A DNA stretch of 64,000 nt from Poecilobothrus nobilitatus. Lineage: Eukaryota > Arthropoda > Insecta > Diptera > Dolichopodidae. Positions 1 through 10,361 of this stretch are shown in pieces. The position numbers were made by a program, and so were the translations under genes. The notes beneath the pieces are model-generated. The model was not told the DNA's origin. It made no database searches and saw only the letters and a program-made list of their open reading frames with translations. Location: positions 170,822,438 to 170,886,437 of the forward strand of contig OX352773.1 in NCBI GenBank assembly GCA_947095535.1, given 5' to 3'. Each line of letters starts with the position of its first letter. Positions within the stretch are counted from its first letter, which is position 1.

Positions 1-59
1 GTTAGTTTAATTACTGTTCTATATTAGAAATTTGCATTGAAAGTAAATAAACAACAGTA

Positions 60-1437
60 AATAAACGACAACTAAGTAAATTACAAAACTTCACTGACCC
101 CTGGTGCCGAAACGGGTTAATGGATCGTAACCAAATCAACTCAGTGAGCTCCTGTGGTAAAGAGCTACACTATTGTAAATTTTCAACTCAATTGGTCAAA
201 CCGTTTAAGCAGGACAACAGAAAAGTTTAATGAACTTTGTTCGGCTGTCCTGCCCAAACGGGTTAACGGAACTTCCTAAAAATTTGTCACAGGCTTTTTT
301 TCAGACTATAAAACCACCATACAAAATTGGACATAAATCGGAAACAAAAAAATTAGTGTATCACAACAAAATTTATTGAATGAGTTTGTCTGCCAAAGTG
401 CAATACTTGTACAAATTTTCAATTGGTCAAATCGTTTAAGTACAATAATAAAAAATGAGAATTTCATGGCCTGAAGCCTGATGGGTTAATGTATCGTAAC
501 CAAATAAACTCAGAAAGCTTTGGTTATAAAGACCTACACTTTTGTAAATTTTCAACTCAATTGGTAAAACCCTTTAATTGCGACAACAAAGAAATTAAAA
601 ATTTTTATAGAGCCCTGGTGCCGAAACGGATTAATGGATCGTAACCAAATCACGTCAGTGAGCTCCTGTGGTAAAGAGCTACACTTTTGTAAATTTTCAA
701 TTCAATTGGCAAAACCGTTTAAGCGCGACAACAAAGAAATTGAAAAATTTCATTGAGTGCTGGTGCCGAAACGGGTTAATGGATCGTAACCAAATCAATT
801 CAGTGAGCTCCTGTGGTAAAGAGCTGCACTTTGATAAATTTTTAACTCAATTGGTCAAACAGTTTAAGTGCGACAACTAAGTAAATTACAAAACTTCATT
901 GAGTCCTGGCGCCGAAACGGGTTAATGGATCGTAACCAAATCACCTCAGTGAGCTCCTGTGGTAAAGAGCTACACTATTGTAAATTTTCAACTCAATTGG
1001 TCAAACCGTTTAAACAGGACAACAGAAACATTTAATGAACTTCGTTCGGCTCTCGTGCCCAAACGGGTTACCGGATCTTCATAAAAATTTGCCACAGGCT
1101 TTTTTTCAGACCATAAAACCACCACACAAAATTGGACACAAATCGGAAACAAAAAATTTTTTGGTAGCCCGCCGGGCCGAATCCGGGTAACATATTGAAT
1201 CCAAATTTCTTCGGTACCCGTCCAATGATAAGAAGAATATTTGTCCAAATTTTCAACTCAATCGATCAAACCGTTTAGGCAGGACAACGAAAAAACTAAA
1301 CGGCTTTAAATGGCTCTCGGGCCGCAATGGGTTAATGAACCGAAACGCGATATAGCCTATAATACTTTCCGGGGTCGTAGGAACGTTCCTGCAAAATTTG
1401 GTTGTAATCGGACTGGTGGTTTTTACGTGAAAAGGGC
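60..1437. repeat. Tandem array of ~145-bp units with ~0.8-kb higher-order repeat
   Basis: Units carry CCGAAACGGGTTAATGGATC, then AGTGAGCTCCTGTGGTAAAG, then CTCAATTGGTCAAACCGTTT. Unit starts (CTGGTGCCGAAACGG or its variant) lie near 101, 250, 471, 615, 760, 906, 1052, 1171 and 1314, so spacing is mostly 144-149 bp. A second unit type, with CACAGGCTTTTTTTCAGAC and AAAACCACCA, follows at about 265-345 and 1067-1155. The pair 101/250 recurs as 906/1052, giving a higher-order period of about 803 bp. Open frames inside (for example 668-880) only reflect the repeat. The last unit runs into a CAAA microsatellite, as in the central-repeat part of DINE/mini-me type elements. The left end is cut by the window, so the parent element cannot be identified. 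Confidence 0.85.
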
Positions 1438-1472
1438 ACAAACAAACAAACAAACAAACAAATAAACAAACA
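1438..1472. repeat. (CAAA)n microsatellite
   Basis: About eight CAAA units with one AATA interruption, directly after the GTGAAAAGGGCA end of the tandem array. It probably forms the tail of the same repeat element. Confidence 0.9.
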
Positions 1473-2682
1473 GAATTTCTTCCTTATTTATTAGATGCAT
1501 ATTATACAAAATACAAATTTTAAAAGAAAACTTCATAGAAATGATGTATAGTTATAGAATATTCTTCTAAACTTCTATACTTTTTCTGTTATATTTTCCT
1601 GTATTTTTTTTTAAATAGTTATAATGTGCTACCAGGAATCAGGATATAATGAATATCATAGGAAATCCTTACCCTAAAACCATTTCTCAAAAACACACAT
1701 TATCCTGAAATTTAAGTGGTAAAATATATATCAGTGTATAAATGTTTCTATGTAGGACTTTATTTTTATATAATATATCCTTTCATTAATATCCTTATAT
1801 TTTCTTTTCTTTTTTTTTATGTAAAAATGAGTTTTTCATTCTAGTGATTCTGTATTATATCCATGTATGTATTATTTTAATATACACGTTATCAATTGAA
1901 TGAAAAGTTTTTTGTTTTTTTTAAAAAAGGAGAATCAAACTAGTTATCCTTTTATTTTTTATATGCTACTATTATAAAATTGATGAAAATCTAAAAAGTT
2001 ATAGAGTAATATTCTATATTAGGTACTTAAATATCGGTTTTTACATTTAAGAGAACGTAATAAAAAGCTTCAACGTTCTGTTCTAAACGTCAATTCTTTA
2101 ATTAAGATTTTCTGTACCGACGTATGCCATAGTCTATCATATGATGGACTTCATTTAAGAAATTTTTTATATTGTGTTTTACCATTTATTGTTAGTCTTT
2201 GTTAACCTTTAACAAATTTTTGACTACTGAGAAGTTTATTTACTAATCAACCCATTTATCTTGATTAAAGGATCATAATAATTTGGTACTAATATTCTGT
2301 TTCGTTAATTATGATTTGTTTTTATTTTTTACACAAATAGTTTCGTGTTTAGGTGGTGTATAAAATGATTTCCTTTTTTTTTTTAGTTTTCAAAAAATAT
2401 TTCAATTAATTTCTAAAAACATATTTTAGGATTTTTATATTTAATTGCTTCAAAAACAGAGCGAATATTGTAGGAAGAAAAGTTGTCTCTATGCACCATA
2501 ATTATATCAATGTGTTTTTTTAAATTATTTTTATTCTAACATCCTGTATAATGGTTATATGTATTATTTTTTTTTTAATGTATTCCTATGTTAATATATA
2601 AATGTGACAAGAAAATTATTCAGCCTTTTCTTTCCAGGAGTGACTGTAAATATCGTAATGAGAAATAATTCTTACGACGTAA
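1473..2682. other. AT-rich non-coding stretch
   Basis: Homopolymer-rich A/T sequence on both strands. No ORF with recognisable composition, no RNA gene and no transposon end was seen. Confidence 0.6.
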
Positions 2683-2757
2683 GGAATTCGAACCCACACT
2701 CCCTCGGTGTTGACAGTGTATTATATACGTTCTTACTCACTGGGATACTGAGGCCCC
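2683..2757 (-). repeat. tRNA-like SINE head, copy 1
   Basis: On the minus strand the segment has a box B-like GTGGGTTCGAATTCC and a degenerate box A region (CCCAGTGAGTAAGAACG), separated by GTATATAATACACTGTCAAC. It aligns with copies at 15884-15960 (minus) and 61903-61976 (plus), so it is dispersed. The acceptor stem does not pair, which argues against a functional tRNA. Known biology: SINE heads derive from tRNA genes and keep the A and B boxes of the internal pol III promoter. SINE origin is an inference. The open frame 2604-2849 across it has no protein signature. Confidence 0.6.
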
Positions 2758-3819
2758 ATTTATTATTATTATTTACATTTTATTTTTCTCATACTAACAA
2801 AGTAACAAATATGAAATTCTTTTATACTGCTTGTTGTCTCATAATCTGAGATAGATATTAGTATAATTGTCCAAGATACCTGTATCTTTGATGAAGTTCT
2901 TTTAATTCTCATCATTCTCATCAATGTTGTTTACTGTGTTCTGCTTCTTATTTCGCTTTAAAAAAGTTTGAGTTGCATCAACTCAATATTTTTTCTCACG
3001 CATTACTTAAGATCACAGACGATAAATTCTATATGATAACAAACAGTCTTGGTTCTTCAAACCTCCTCTGCAAAACTGTATAATAAATTATTCGAATTAT
3101 TTTTCGAAGAATTTATTGCCTAATTTTTCTCTTCTTGTATTTTCTTTTTTAGTTTTCCTGAATTCAATGGTCACTTTAATAAAGATTTGAAAAGGAAATT
3201 ACATGTATATTTTATTAAATATAGTAAGAAAATTAACATTTTCTTTTTATTTTCACTTCGATTTAATTTACTTTTATATATTGTTTTATTTCTTTAATAT
3301 ATTGTCATAATATTAATTTTCTTTACATTTTTGTTTGTTTTTCTTTAGACATCAAAAAAATAAAAAATGACTGTGCAAATGAGGTATATTTATTATATGT
3401 GTTAGAAATTAAATTGAGCAAAACAGATATACACACGTAGTTTAATTCTATTTGAACGCATATAAAAACACTATAAAATGAATATAAATCGTTAAAATTG
3501 TTTATTAAGTGGAAAAGCTGTATTATAACCTTTTGCATCAAATAAAAGAAACCAGTTAAATATTTTTTGTTATGTTCCGCTCATAATTTTAATTTTGGCT
3601 ATTGGCTTTTGTAATCATTTAAATCAATTTTGATAATAGACAGAACTCTTATATTTACCAATACAAGAGTTGGATGAAATCTGTTAAAATCGACTAATAG
3701 AAGAAGATTATTTATTTGTGTGTTTATTCGTGAATTACTTCAAAATTAACCAAGTGAATATGACATTTTTTTAGAAATACTCATTACAACTTAAAAATTG
3801 ATTATTATGTTGTTGTTTA

Positions 3820-3859
3820 AATTCAATGCTTTCGGACAAAAATTCAATGCTTTCGGACA
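3820..3859. repeat. Two-copy direct repeat, 21-bp period
   Basis: AATTCAATGCTTTCGGACA occurs at 3820-3838 and again at 3841-3859. Confidence 0.9.
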
Positions 3860-4080
3860 TGTCAAAAATTTAAACTCTTTTCGTCTCTTTTCTTCATATA
3901 ACCAATGGTTATGCTAATGAGTTTAATAAATCTTTACATAAAATTTACTTTTTAGATAAATCATTAATTATGCTGTATTAATTTTCGCAATCTTACAAAA
4001 CATATTGTTATTTGTCACATAATAAACATTAGTGCCCCCCACATTTTTATTTTAAATTGTAGGCATGTCATAATAACATT

Positions 4081-4138
4081 TTTTATCGCCAAAAGTTCTT
4101 TGTTTATCGCCAAAATAACATTTGTTTATCGCCAAAAT
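4081..4138. repeat. Triplicated TTTATCGCCAAAA motif
   Basis: TTTATCGCCAAAA(A/G/T) appears three times within 58 bp, a short local tandem expansion. No function is evident. Confidence 0.75.
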
Positions 4139-5617
4139 TTTAGAAAAATTGGTAAAATAGAAGTTGGTTAGAATTAAGTGTCTATTTTTGACATAATATA
4201 CAAAGAAGCAAAGTAATAAAACAGGACTTTTTTTGAAACTCCTTTTATATTTGGTCACGTGTTATGATTATAAAACAATTTAAAGGAGAAAATCTAATGT
4301 AAAAAGAACCACATCCGCAGGGACAGGTTCAAAATTTTTGTATATCATTTATGATACCTATGCTAAAAATAAATAATAATAATAAGAATAATCTAAAGTA
4401 AAATTTTTAATTATCATTCTTTATGTATAGATATTTAAATTTAAATAAAAAAGTTAAAAGAGTTTAATTCGAAATATCTCATTTCAAAAAATTCTATTAA
4501 ATTTAATGAAGAACATATTTTTATTGGAATTTTGAGAAAAAATACCCTGCTTCAATTAAAAATGATTTTATTAGAAAATTCCGATATAAATTTGAAAAAT
4601 TTTTTATATTGAAGATAAAATATTTTTGAAAAAAATTATATATGATGATTTTAAATCATAACAATTTTTTGAAATTGCATTGTAAATACAAAAAAAAAAA
4701 AAACTAAAGATATATTGGTATCGTTAATTTTCGTTATTACTTTTTTATCATTTGAAGTTTTTTTTACTTTTTATTAATGAAACTTTGTTTTAAGGACACG
4801 TCCAACTTTTTTCATTTTCATTACTATTGAAATTTTTATTGCTGTTGTTAACAAAATTTCCTTTTATGACTCCCCTTTTCATGTATATTTATATTTAAAT
4901 TGGCTTCGATTTTGTATTTATTTCTACTATTATGTATATTAAAAAGTGATTTTATGAAACTTTTTATACAAATTGTATATTTTATATAGCACGATTTTTA
5001 TTTTTAATGTAATAAAAAAACAAAAAATTTACGTTAAATTGGAAATTATTTGCCCGAAAAAGCATTAAATTTTTTTTTTTTATATTGTTTCAAATATTTT
5101 TCCTTTTTAAATTATAATTTAATTGAAATTTTTTTAATAACTGTCGTAATGCCTCATAAATTTGTACACAAAAAAATTTAAAATTAAACTTTAATACTTT
5201 GTATCCTTATCGATTTGAATGTAATAGTTCTACAGATAAAATAAAATTTAAAATGCGGTAGACACAATTAATTCGTTCTTTTTTCATATCTGTATAAACA
5301 GATACACAACTCAGAACATAGAATTTTTGCAAAACATGGGACTTATTAGATATTAACTATTATTAATTTGGGTATTAATTAAGCAAGGAATATTATTTTC
5401 TATATTATGTCACCATATTGAAGGCAAACAAACAACTGACGATATCGATTATAATGGATAAATTAGTGATGCACCTAGAAAAGTCTTATCTGAATCTTGT
5501 TCAAAAGATCTAAAACACTATCTACAAGAAGAGATAATCTTTTAGTGCAAACAAATATTTTAAAGACATCATTGAGTAAAAAATACTAAGGGGTAGATAT
5601 TGTTCTAAATGTTTTGG

Positions 5618-5733
5618 AGAGATTTTCGAGATTTTTAAAAAAACGATATTTTAAAAAACGTGATTTTGATAAAACGAGATTTTAAGAAGAGATTTTAAAA
5701 AACGAGATTTTGTTAAAACGAGATTTTTAGATA
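5618..5733. repeat. CGAGATTTT micro-array, locus 1
   Basis: Six to seven short units of the form AAAACGAGATTTTG/TAAAAA (roughly 15-22 bp, variable spacing) stand in a row. The same motif is clustered at 34218-34345, 54700-54795 (opposite orientation) and 56500-56585, so this is a dispersed family, not chance AT-richness. No transposon end is visible beside it. Confidence 0.7.
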
Positions 5734-6990
5734 AGAGCATTCGTAGGGCTCCCGTTCTAAATATTAAGGGTTAACTGTGAAGTACTTTTCTTGGGAGGTA
5801 TGGAAATAAACAACAATAATTAATTGACAAAATAAAAATTTACTTTTCCATCAATAGTAGAAATTTCAAAAAGAAATAACCACAATTTAAAATTTAATCC
5901 TTTACTAATAAATATAAAACTTTAATTACTGAAGTAATTTTTTAATATCATAAACGGGTTTTATTTATTGTATTCTGATTTTTTCAATTAAAATAAAAAC
6001 AATTGTCCTTTTTTTTTTATGTTTGTTTTTGACTTCTGAACATAAAATCAATTCAAAAATCAGTTTCATAAAAAACCTCTTTTTCGATATTATTAAAAAT
6101 TTATAAATTAATTTTAACTTGACAGAAAAAAAAAACCAATAATATCTGATAGTTATAAATGCCAATCATTTATAACGATTTTTTATGATGTAAATTTTAT
6201 TTTTTTTTATTTTCTGGATATTTCATGTTAATAAATTACGATGTATTATAGAATTATAGAATTACTATTGATAAATTGTCATGAAAGAAGAAACATGATG
6301 GATCTCTTAATAATTAAATTATTTAAAATAAATTGAGAAAAAAAATGAACAAAATAAAAAAAAACCATATAATTTATGATTGTTGTGTAATAATTGAAGA
6401 AGTTCAGTTAAAGTGGAAAATATTTTAATTTTTTAAAATCAATTTATCGTTTCCTTTAAAAAAAACCACTCTACTAATAAGAGAACTTTAAAATCTAAAA
6501 TACAGTTGTACACAAAATAATCAATACACTATTTTATTGTTTCTTTACTCTTTCTAGAAAGCACATGTTTATACGCTCATAGGCAATCCAAATTTTTAAA
6601 GAACCTTATATATTTATTTTCTTTTTTTAACTTTCTTTCTATCTGAATAACGGTAAAATTAGGGAGATGTGCCCTGTTCAAAATAAGAGGTAGTTCAATT
6701 TTTTCTGTTCAAAATAGGAGAAATTATTAATCAAACTAATAATATCGTAATTCATCTATTATTTCTAGTTTGAATAGTAGCAAGAGGCATAGTGGAGTTT
6801 GATGTACAGAGTGTTAACATATCTCTATTGATGAACATAATATTTTAAAGTTTTTTGAAAGTGAAGAAAAACTTGATCTAATACAGGTGGTATAGAGGGG
6901 ATCACCCTAATTTTTGAATTACTTATAAAAAGTTTTTTAATAAAAAATTTAAAGGACACCCATACATTTTTTTTTTAAAATTAAAAAAAA
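5734..6990. other. AT-rich non-coding stretch
   Basis: Long A and T runs and no recognised feature. The 66-codon frame at 5965-6165 (minus) is lysine/isoleucine/phenylalanine-rich noise. Confidence 0.6.
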
Positions 6991-7636
6991 CGAGGAAGAG
7001 TGCAGTAGAGTAGACTGTATCAACTCTGGGATACCCGTATGAACGTTATATATGCTGTTTTCATAACACTTGATCATCTTTTACAAAATTTCAGATGTTT
7101 TAGTACCGATGTTAAGTAACGATATATATTTAAGTTGTATGACAGACCTGATGCAACAGCTCAACCAAATTTTACGAAGGTTATTGCTCTGAAACTTCAT
7201 CATCTTAAGATTACAGGTGCCTAAAGCTTCATTAACTTTTAAGATGTGCAAGCTACCTTAACCTGCTGCTCTAGCACTACCAAATTTTACAGAAGTTTTT
7301 AGAAAACAACTCGACACCTTTTCGCAAAATTTGAGATACCTAACTTCAACAGAACCTGAGTTATGTCCATATAAAAAAAGAAGTTGTATGGCAGCTACTC
7401 GAATCCGCTGACCGAAAATGCTGGATTTAAATAGCTAAACTAACAATCTTGCAAAAGTGACTTAAAATAATTTTATAAGTTCCCGTGCGGACGGACGGAC
7501 GGATATACATGGCTTAATGGACTCAGAATTCGATTCTGAGCCGATCCATACACTCGAGTCTACATTTAGCTTAATTCCTTTAAGTTGTCACAATGGTAAA
7601 TTTATTATACCCTTGAGCATAAGTAATATTGGTATA
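6991..7636 (-). mobile_element. DINE-like non-autonomous Helitron, family I, short copy
   Basis: Read on the minus strand, the element begins with the hairpin-forming ATACC...GGTAT segment (7607-7634) and AATAAATTT. It passes the CCGTCCGTCCGTCCG block (near 7490-7502) and a core with GCTGCCATACAACTTC. It ends with TTCATACGGGTATCCCAGAG, a hairpin and CTCTTCCTCG. Known architecture: DINE-1/INE-1 (Helitron-like) elements carry sub-terminal inverted repeats, a GTCY-rich block and a 3' hairpin near the terminus. There is no coding capacity, so it must be mobilised in trans. Relatives in the window are at 12053, 14021, 16290, 18836, 28795, 30301, 43557 and 50602. Confidence 0.8.
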
Positions 7637-8329
7637 AAAACATAAAAAAAAGTGTTAAATTTTCCAAGTGTACTAATCGTTCATTTTTCAGAATTGATGA
7701 ATACAGCTTTGTTGAATTTATAGCTGTAACAATTACCAGCACTCTCTTATATCTGAATTTTTATTTATTTACATTATAAAGATTATTATTTAATTACTAT
7801 TTTCTCTCTAAGATTTTGTTTTAATTTCTCATTTTACATAGAAGTAATTGTCAATTTTTTTTATATATTTAAACAAGGAAAGTCACAAAAAAACCCGAAC
7901 CTTTAATTTCTTTTATATAAAAGTACTTAGAACTTACTTAAACTAAACAATTAAACCTAGCATTATGTATCATAACCTTAAAAACACTAATCTAAGATTT
8001 ATCATTTATTCTATAGTTTTCCATTAATATTGATGTTTATAAAATTGAAATTTATTATTATCCTTGATATTTAATCTTATTAAATGTAAGGGATTTTTTT
8101 TTTGTTCAAGGAATGTTCTAGGATAATGATAAAGCAAGTTTTGTTGTTGTTTTCAAAGATATTATAAATTCATCTAACTATATGAAACTTATGGGTGGGG
8201 TAAATTCTGATTCTGATGTTTTTTTTTTAAATATTCTTCATTTTTGTGTCATAGTAGTGCAAAAATATCAAAATAATAAAAATAATGTTAATTCCATAAT
8301 TCATATGTTTCCCTAATTCTCCTAGAAAT
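7637..8329. other. Non-coding stretch upstream of the reverse transcriptase ORF
   Basis: AT-rich, with no endonuclease or gag-like reading frame. The 5' part of the retrotransposon that follows is therefore missing, and the truncation point lies somewhere before 8330. Confidence 0.55.
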
Positions 8330-9658
8330 ATGCAAAAAGAAAAATTAATAAAAAAATTATGGCAAAGGTTACATGGTTTAATTTATAAACTTTTAAAATT
8401 GTCAGTACTTAAAAATTTGGTTGCAATTATAATGGATATGACTTATAAAAACAAATTTCTTATTCAAAACCAAAATAAAAGCTATGATAAAAATTTTTAT
8501 ATAGAAAATGGTCTCCTACAAGGCACAGTCAATGCACCATTTTTATTCTCTATATATGTAGCAGAATTACTAAACTTATTAGATAGGTTTAGGGGAAATA
8601 ATTATGCATTAGCCTTTGCCGACGACATAATATTTTACTCGGCCGATGACTCGGTGGAAGGCATTAAAGCCAGAGTTCAAAATATGTTTAATATTACTCA
8701 GGATTATTGCAAAGTTTGGCGCCTGAAAATTAATTTCAGTAAATGTGAGACAATTCTGTTTCGTAATACTGTCGATAAAATCAGTGCGGTTATTAAACAA
8801 TACTGGAAAGAATTTGCAATAAAAGGACCAAACAATGTTCCCGTAATTAATAAAAAAGTAATTAAATACCTGGGAGTTCAATTGCACCGTAACCTTAATT
8901 ATATCGATCAAATGAAATATAATATCTCAAAAGCTAACAAAGCCTTCATGGCAGCAAAAAAACTTTTTTACAATAAAAACATTAGTAAAAGAGTTAAAAT
9001 AATATGTTATCAAACATTAATTAGACCAACGCTTGTATATGGTGCACCAATATGGTTCAACATTAGCGCAAGCTTAATGGAAACATTACGTAAGTTCGAA
9101 AGAAAATGCATAAGAGTTTGTACCAATATAAATCGTAAGCCCAAATCCGAGTTCAAATATTATTACTCAAATAAATATTTGTACAAGGAAACTAAAATCA
9201 TAAGAATAGATAATTTTGTTATAAAATTAATCCGAAATCACTATGATAGAGCAAAAAATACTCCTGAAAATGGTTTAATATCACATGTATTCTACCACAA
9301 TAAGGAGTACATTAAAAAGACTATGCTCACGGGCTTCATAGCTCCTGAGCATTTCACCTTTTTAGACCAAAATGGTTATATTCAAAACCAAAATCATGTC
9401 CCTCTATTATACCACTATAATAGACGGGCTACATGTAAAGTTATAGAATATAACCCGAGCAATATAAATGGAGCAAATCTGAAATACGACATGTCCATAC
9501 CGGACATAGATAAATTAGTACTATTTAGAGAGACTATTGGTGGTGATGCTTGTGACTATTGGTTACGAGAGATTATTAGTGGTTGGAAAATACCTATACT
9601 TAGCACTAAGTATTATAATATACATATCATTTTAATTAGGTTAAGTAGTTTAGGTTAG
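8330..9658 (+). CDS. 5'-truncated Jockey-type non-LTR retrotransposon reverse transcriptase
   Basis: This 442-codon ORF is the largest coding region in the window. Residues 61-76 carry the LQGTxxxPFLFSIY motif. Residues 93-104 hold the catalytic box ALAFADDIIFYS (the FADD variant of YxDD, typical of Jockey-like elements), followed by LKINFSKCE (132-140). YLGVQL (180-185), TLIRPTLVYGAPIW (229-242) and the LRKFERKCIR helix (253-262) match the thumb and C-terminal region of LINE reverse transcriptases. The upstream part with the first catalytic aspartate (the AFD motif) and the apurinic endonuclease is absent: the ORF starts inside the palm with WQRLHGLIYKLLKL. Full elements encode roughly 900 residues, so this copy is 5'-truncated and could not retrotranspose alone. 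The frame is uninterrupted, which suggests a recent insertion. The ATG at 8330 is just the first in frame, not a natural start. A second, shorter copy lies at 31826-32978. Confidence 0.88.
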   Translation: MQKEKLIKKLWQRLHGLIYKLLKLSVLKNLVAIIMDMTYKNKFLIQNQNKSYDKNFYIENGLLQGTVNAPFLFSIYVAELLNLLDRFRGNNYALAFADDIIFYSADDSVEGIKARVQNMFNITQDYCKVWRLKINFSKCETILFRNTVDKISAVIKQYWKEFAIKGPNNVPVINKKVIKYLGVQLHRNLNYIDQMKYNISKANKAFMAAKKLFYNKNISKRVKIICYQTLIRPTLVYGAPIWFNISASLMETLRKFERKCIRVCTNINRKPKSEFKYYYSNKYLYKETKIIRIDNFVIKLIRNHYDRAKNTPENGLISHVFYHNKEYIKKTMLTGFIAPEHFTFLDQNGYIQNQNHVPLLYHYNRRATCKVIEYNPSNINGANLKYDMSIPDIDKLVLFRETIGGDACDYWLREIISGWKIPILSTKYYNIHIILIRLSSLG

Positions 9659-9674
9659 GTTAGGTTAGGTTAGG
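9650..9674 (+). repeat. (TTAGG)5 tract at the RT stop codon
   Basis: Five perfect TTAGG units followed by TTAAG. The stop codon TAG of the reverse transcriptase frame lies inside the tract. TTAGG is the ancestral insect telomere repeat, which Diptera are known to have lost. Here it is a short tract inside a retrotransposon 3' region. Confidence 0.9.
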
Positions 9675-9958
9675 TTAAGTTTTATCTTAATAATTTAAAA
9701 ATTATTATTGGTTTTAAACACATGATTTTTCCATTACAAAAATTATAAAATAAAATGTAAAAATGCATTATTATATTCATTAATAATAATAATTGGATTA
9801 TAAAATGATACAAAATTAATATAAAAATGTCTTCAAGTTTAAATATTAATCAAATAAGCAAGAAAGCTGGTTTTTGTAAACTTTTTATAGGCTAAGTTAA
9901 TTTAAGAGTATTAAATGGGTAAAATAAAGTTTATTATAAAAAAAAAAAAAAAAAAATC
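9675..9958 (+). other. 3' UTR and poly-A tail of the non-LTR element
   Basis: Non-coding 3' region ending with AATAAA-type signal sequence (TAAAATAAAG, about 9920-9930) and an uninterrupted A run at about 9940-9957. The stretch GTAAACTTTTTATAGGCTAAGTTAA (in part) is shared with the copy ending near 32978, which supports a common 3' UTR. No clear target-site duplication was found. Confidence 0.7.
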
Positions 9959-10283
9959 TTCAGTTATTGAATCATTCTTGCGTCTTTAAATATCGAAGGT
10001 ACAATTGGTTAAGCACATGCATATAATAATATAAATAAATCAATAACATTAAAAACTTTGAGGAAAGAAATAAAAGTGGCCAATATTTATTTATATTAAT
10101 ATAACATATGATTGGCTAAATCATCTACTACTAAAGCATCTGTAGGTCGAATACTGTTATTAATTTATACAGTAATATTAGGTATTTATTTTGTTTATAT
10201 TATATATTTTTATTTACACTTAAGAAATTTCTTAAGAAAAACTACTTTTTCAGTATTTTTCCTTGCAATTAAAAACAATTGCT
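9959..10283. other. AT-rich non-coding stretch
   Basis: Nothing recognised. The open frame 10112-10297 runs into the tRNA-like repeat and has a hydrophobic AT-driven composition. Confidence 0.5.
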
Positions 10284-10361
10284 ATCTGTGCACTTGAACC
10301 CGCACTCCCTCGATTAATAAACCCAAGTCCTTAACTACTATAGGCAATTGATGCCTTTGAT
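10284..10361 (-). repeat. Degenerate tRNA-like repeat
   Basis: On the minus strand, GCCTATAGTAGTTAAGGAC resembles a box A/D-arm and GTGCGGGTTCAAGTGC resembles a box B/T-arm, with a CGAGGGAGTGCGGG segment shared with the SINE heads at 2683 and 15884. The stems are broken, so this is an old SINE head or tRNA pseudogene. Confidence 0.45.

Larger units (their letters stand above)
2758..5617. other. AT-rich non-coding stretch
   Basis: No gene was recognised. The only small structures are a 19-bp direct duplication at 3820-3859 and three clustered TTTATCGCCAAAA copies near 4082-4138. The 60-70 codon open frames (3323-3541, 4052-4258) have low-complexity AT-driven composition. Confidence 0.6.

Noticed and set aside
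668..880. 70-codon frame in the first array
   Set aside because: Translation of the 145-bp tandem repeat only.
1..1480. LTR retrotransposon primer-binding site (TGGTGCCGAAAC resembles PBS sequences such as TGGCGCCGAA)
   Set aside because: The motif recurs every ~145 bp within a tandem array, with no LTR, polypurine tract or gag/pol nearby; the resemblance is chance.
5400..5545. Possible coding scrap (ISDAPRKVLSESCSKDLKHY)
   Set aside because: 27 codons between stops, no start, no homology pattern; length is compatible with chance.
9650..9674. Telomere or interstitial telomeric array
   Set aside because: Only five units, embedded at the stop codon of a LINE ORF; flanking sequence is ordinary element 3' UTR.
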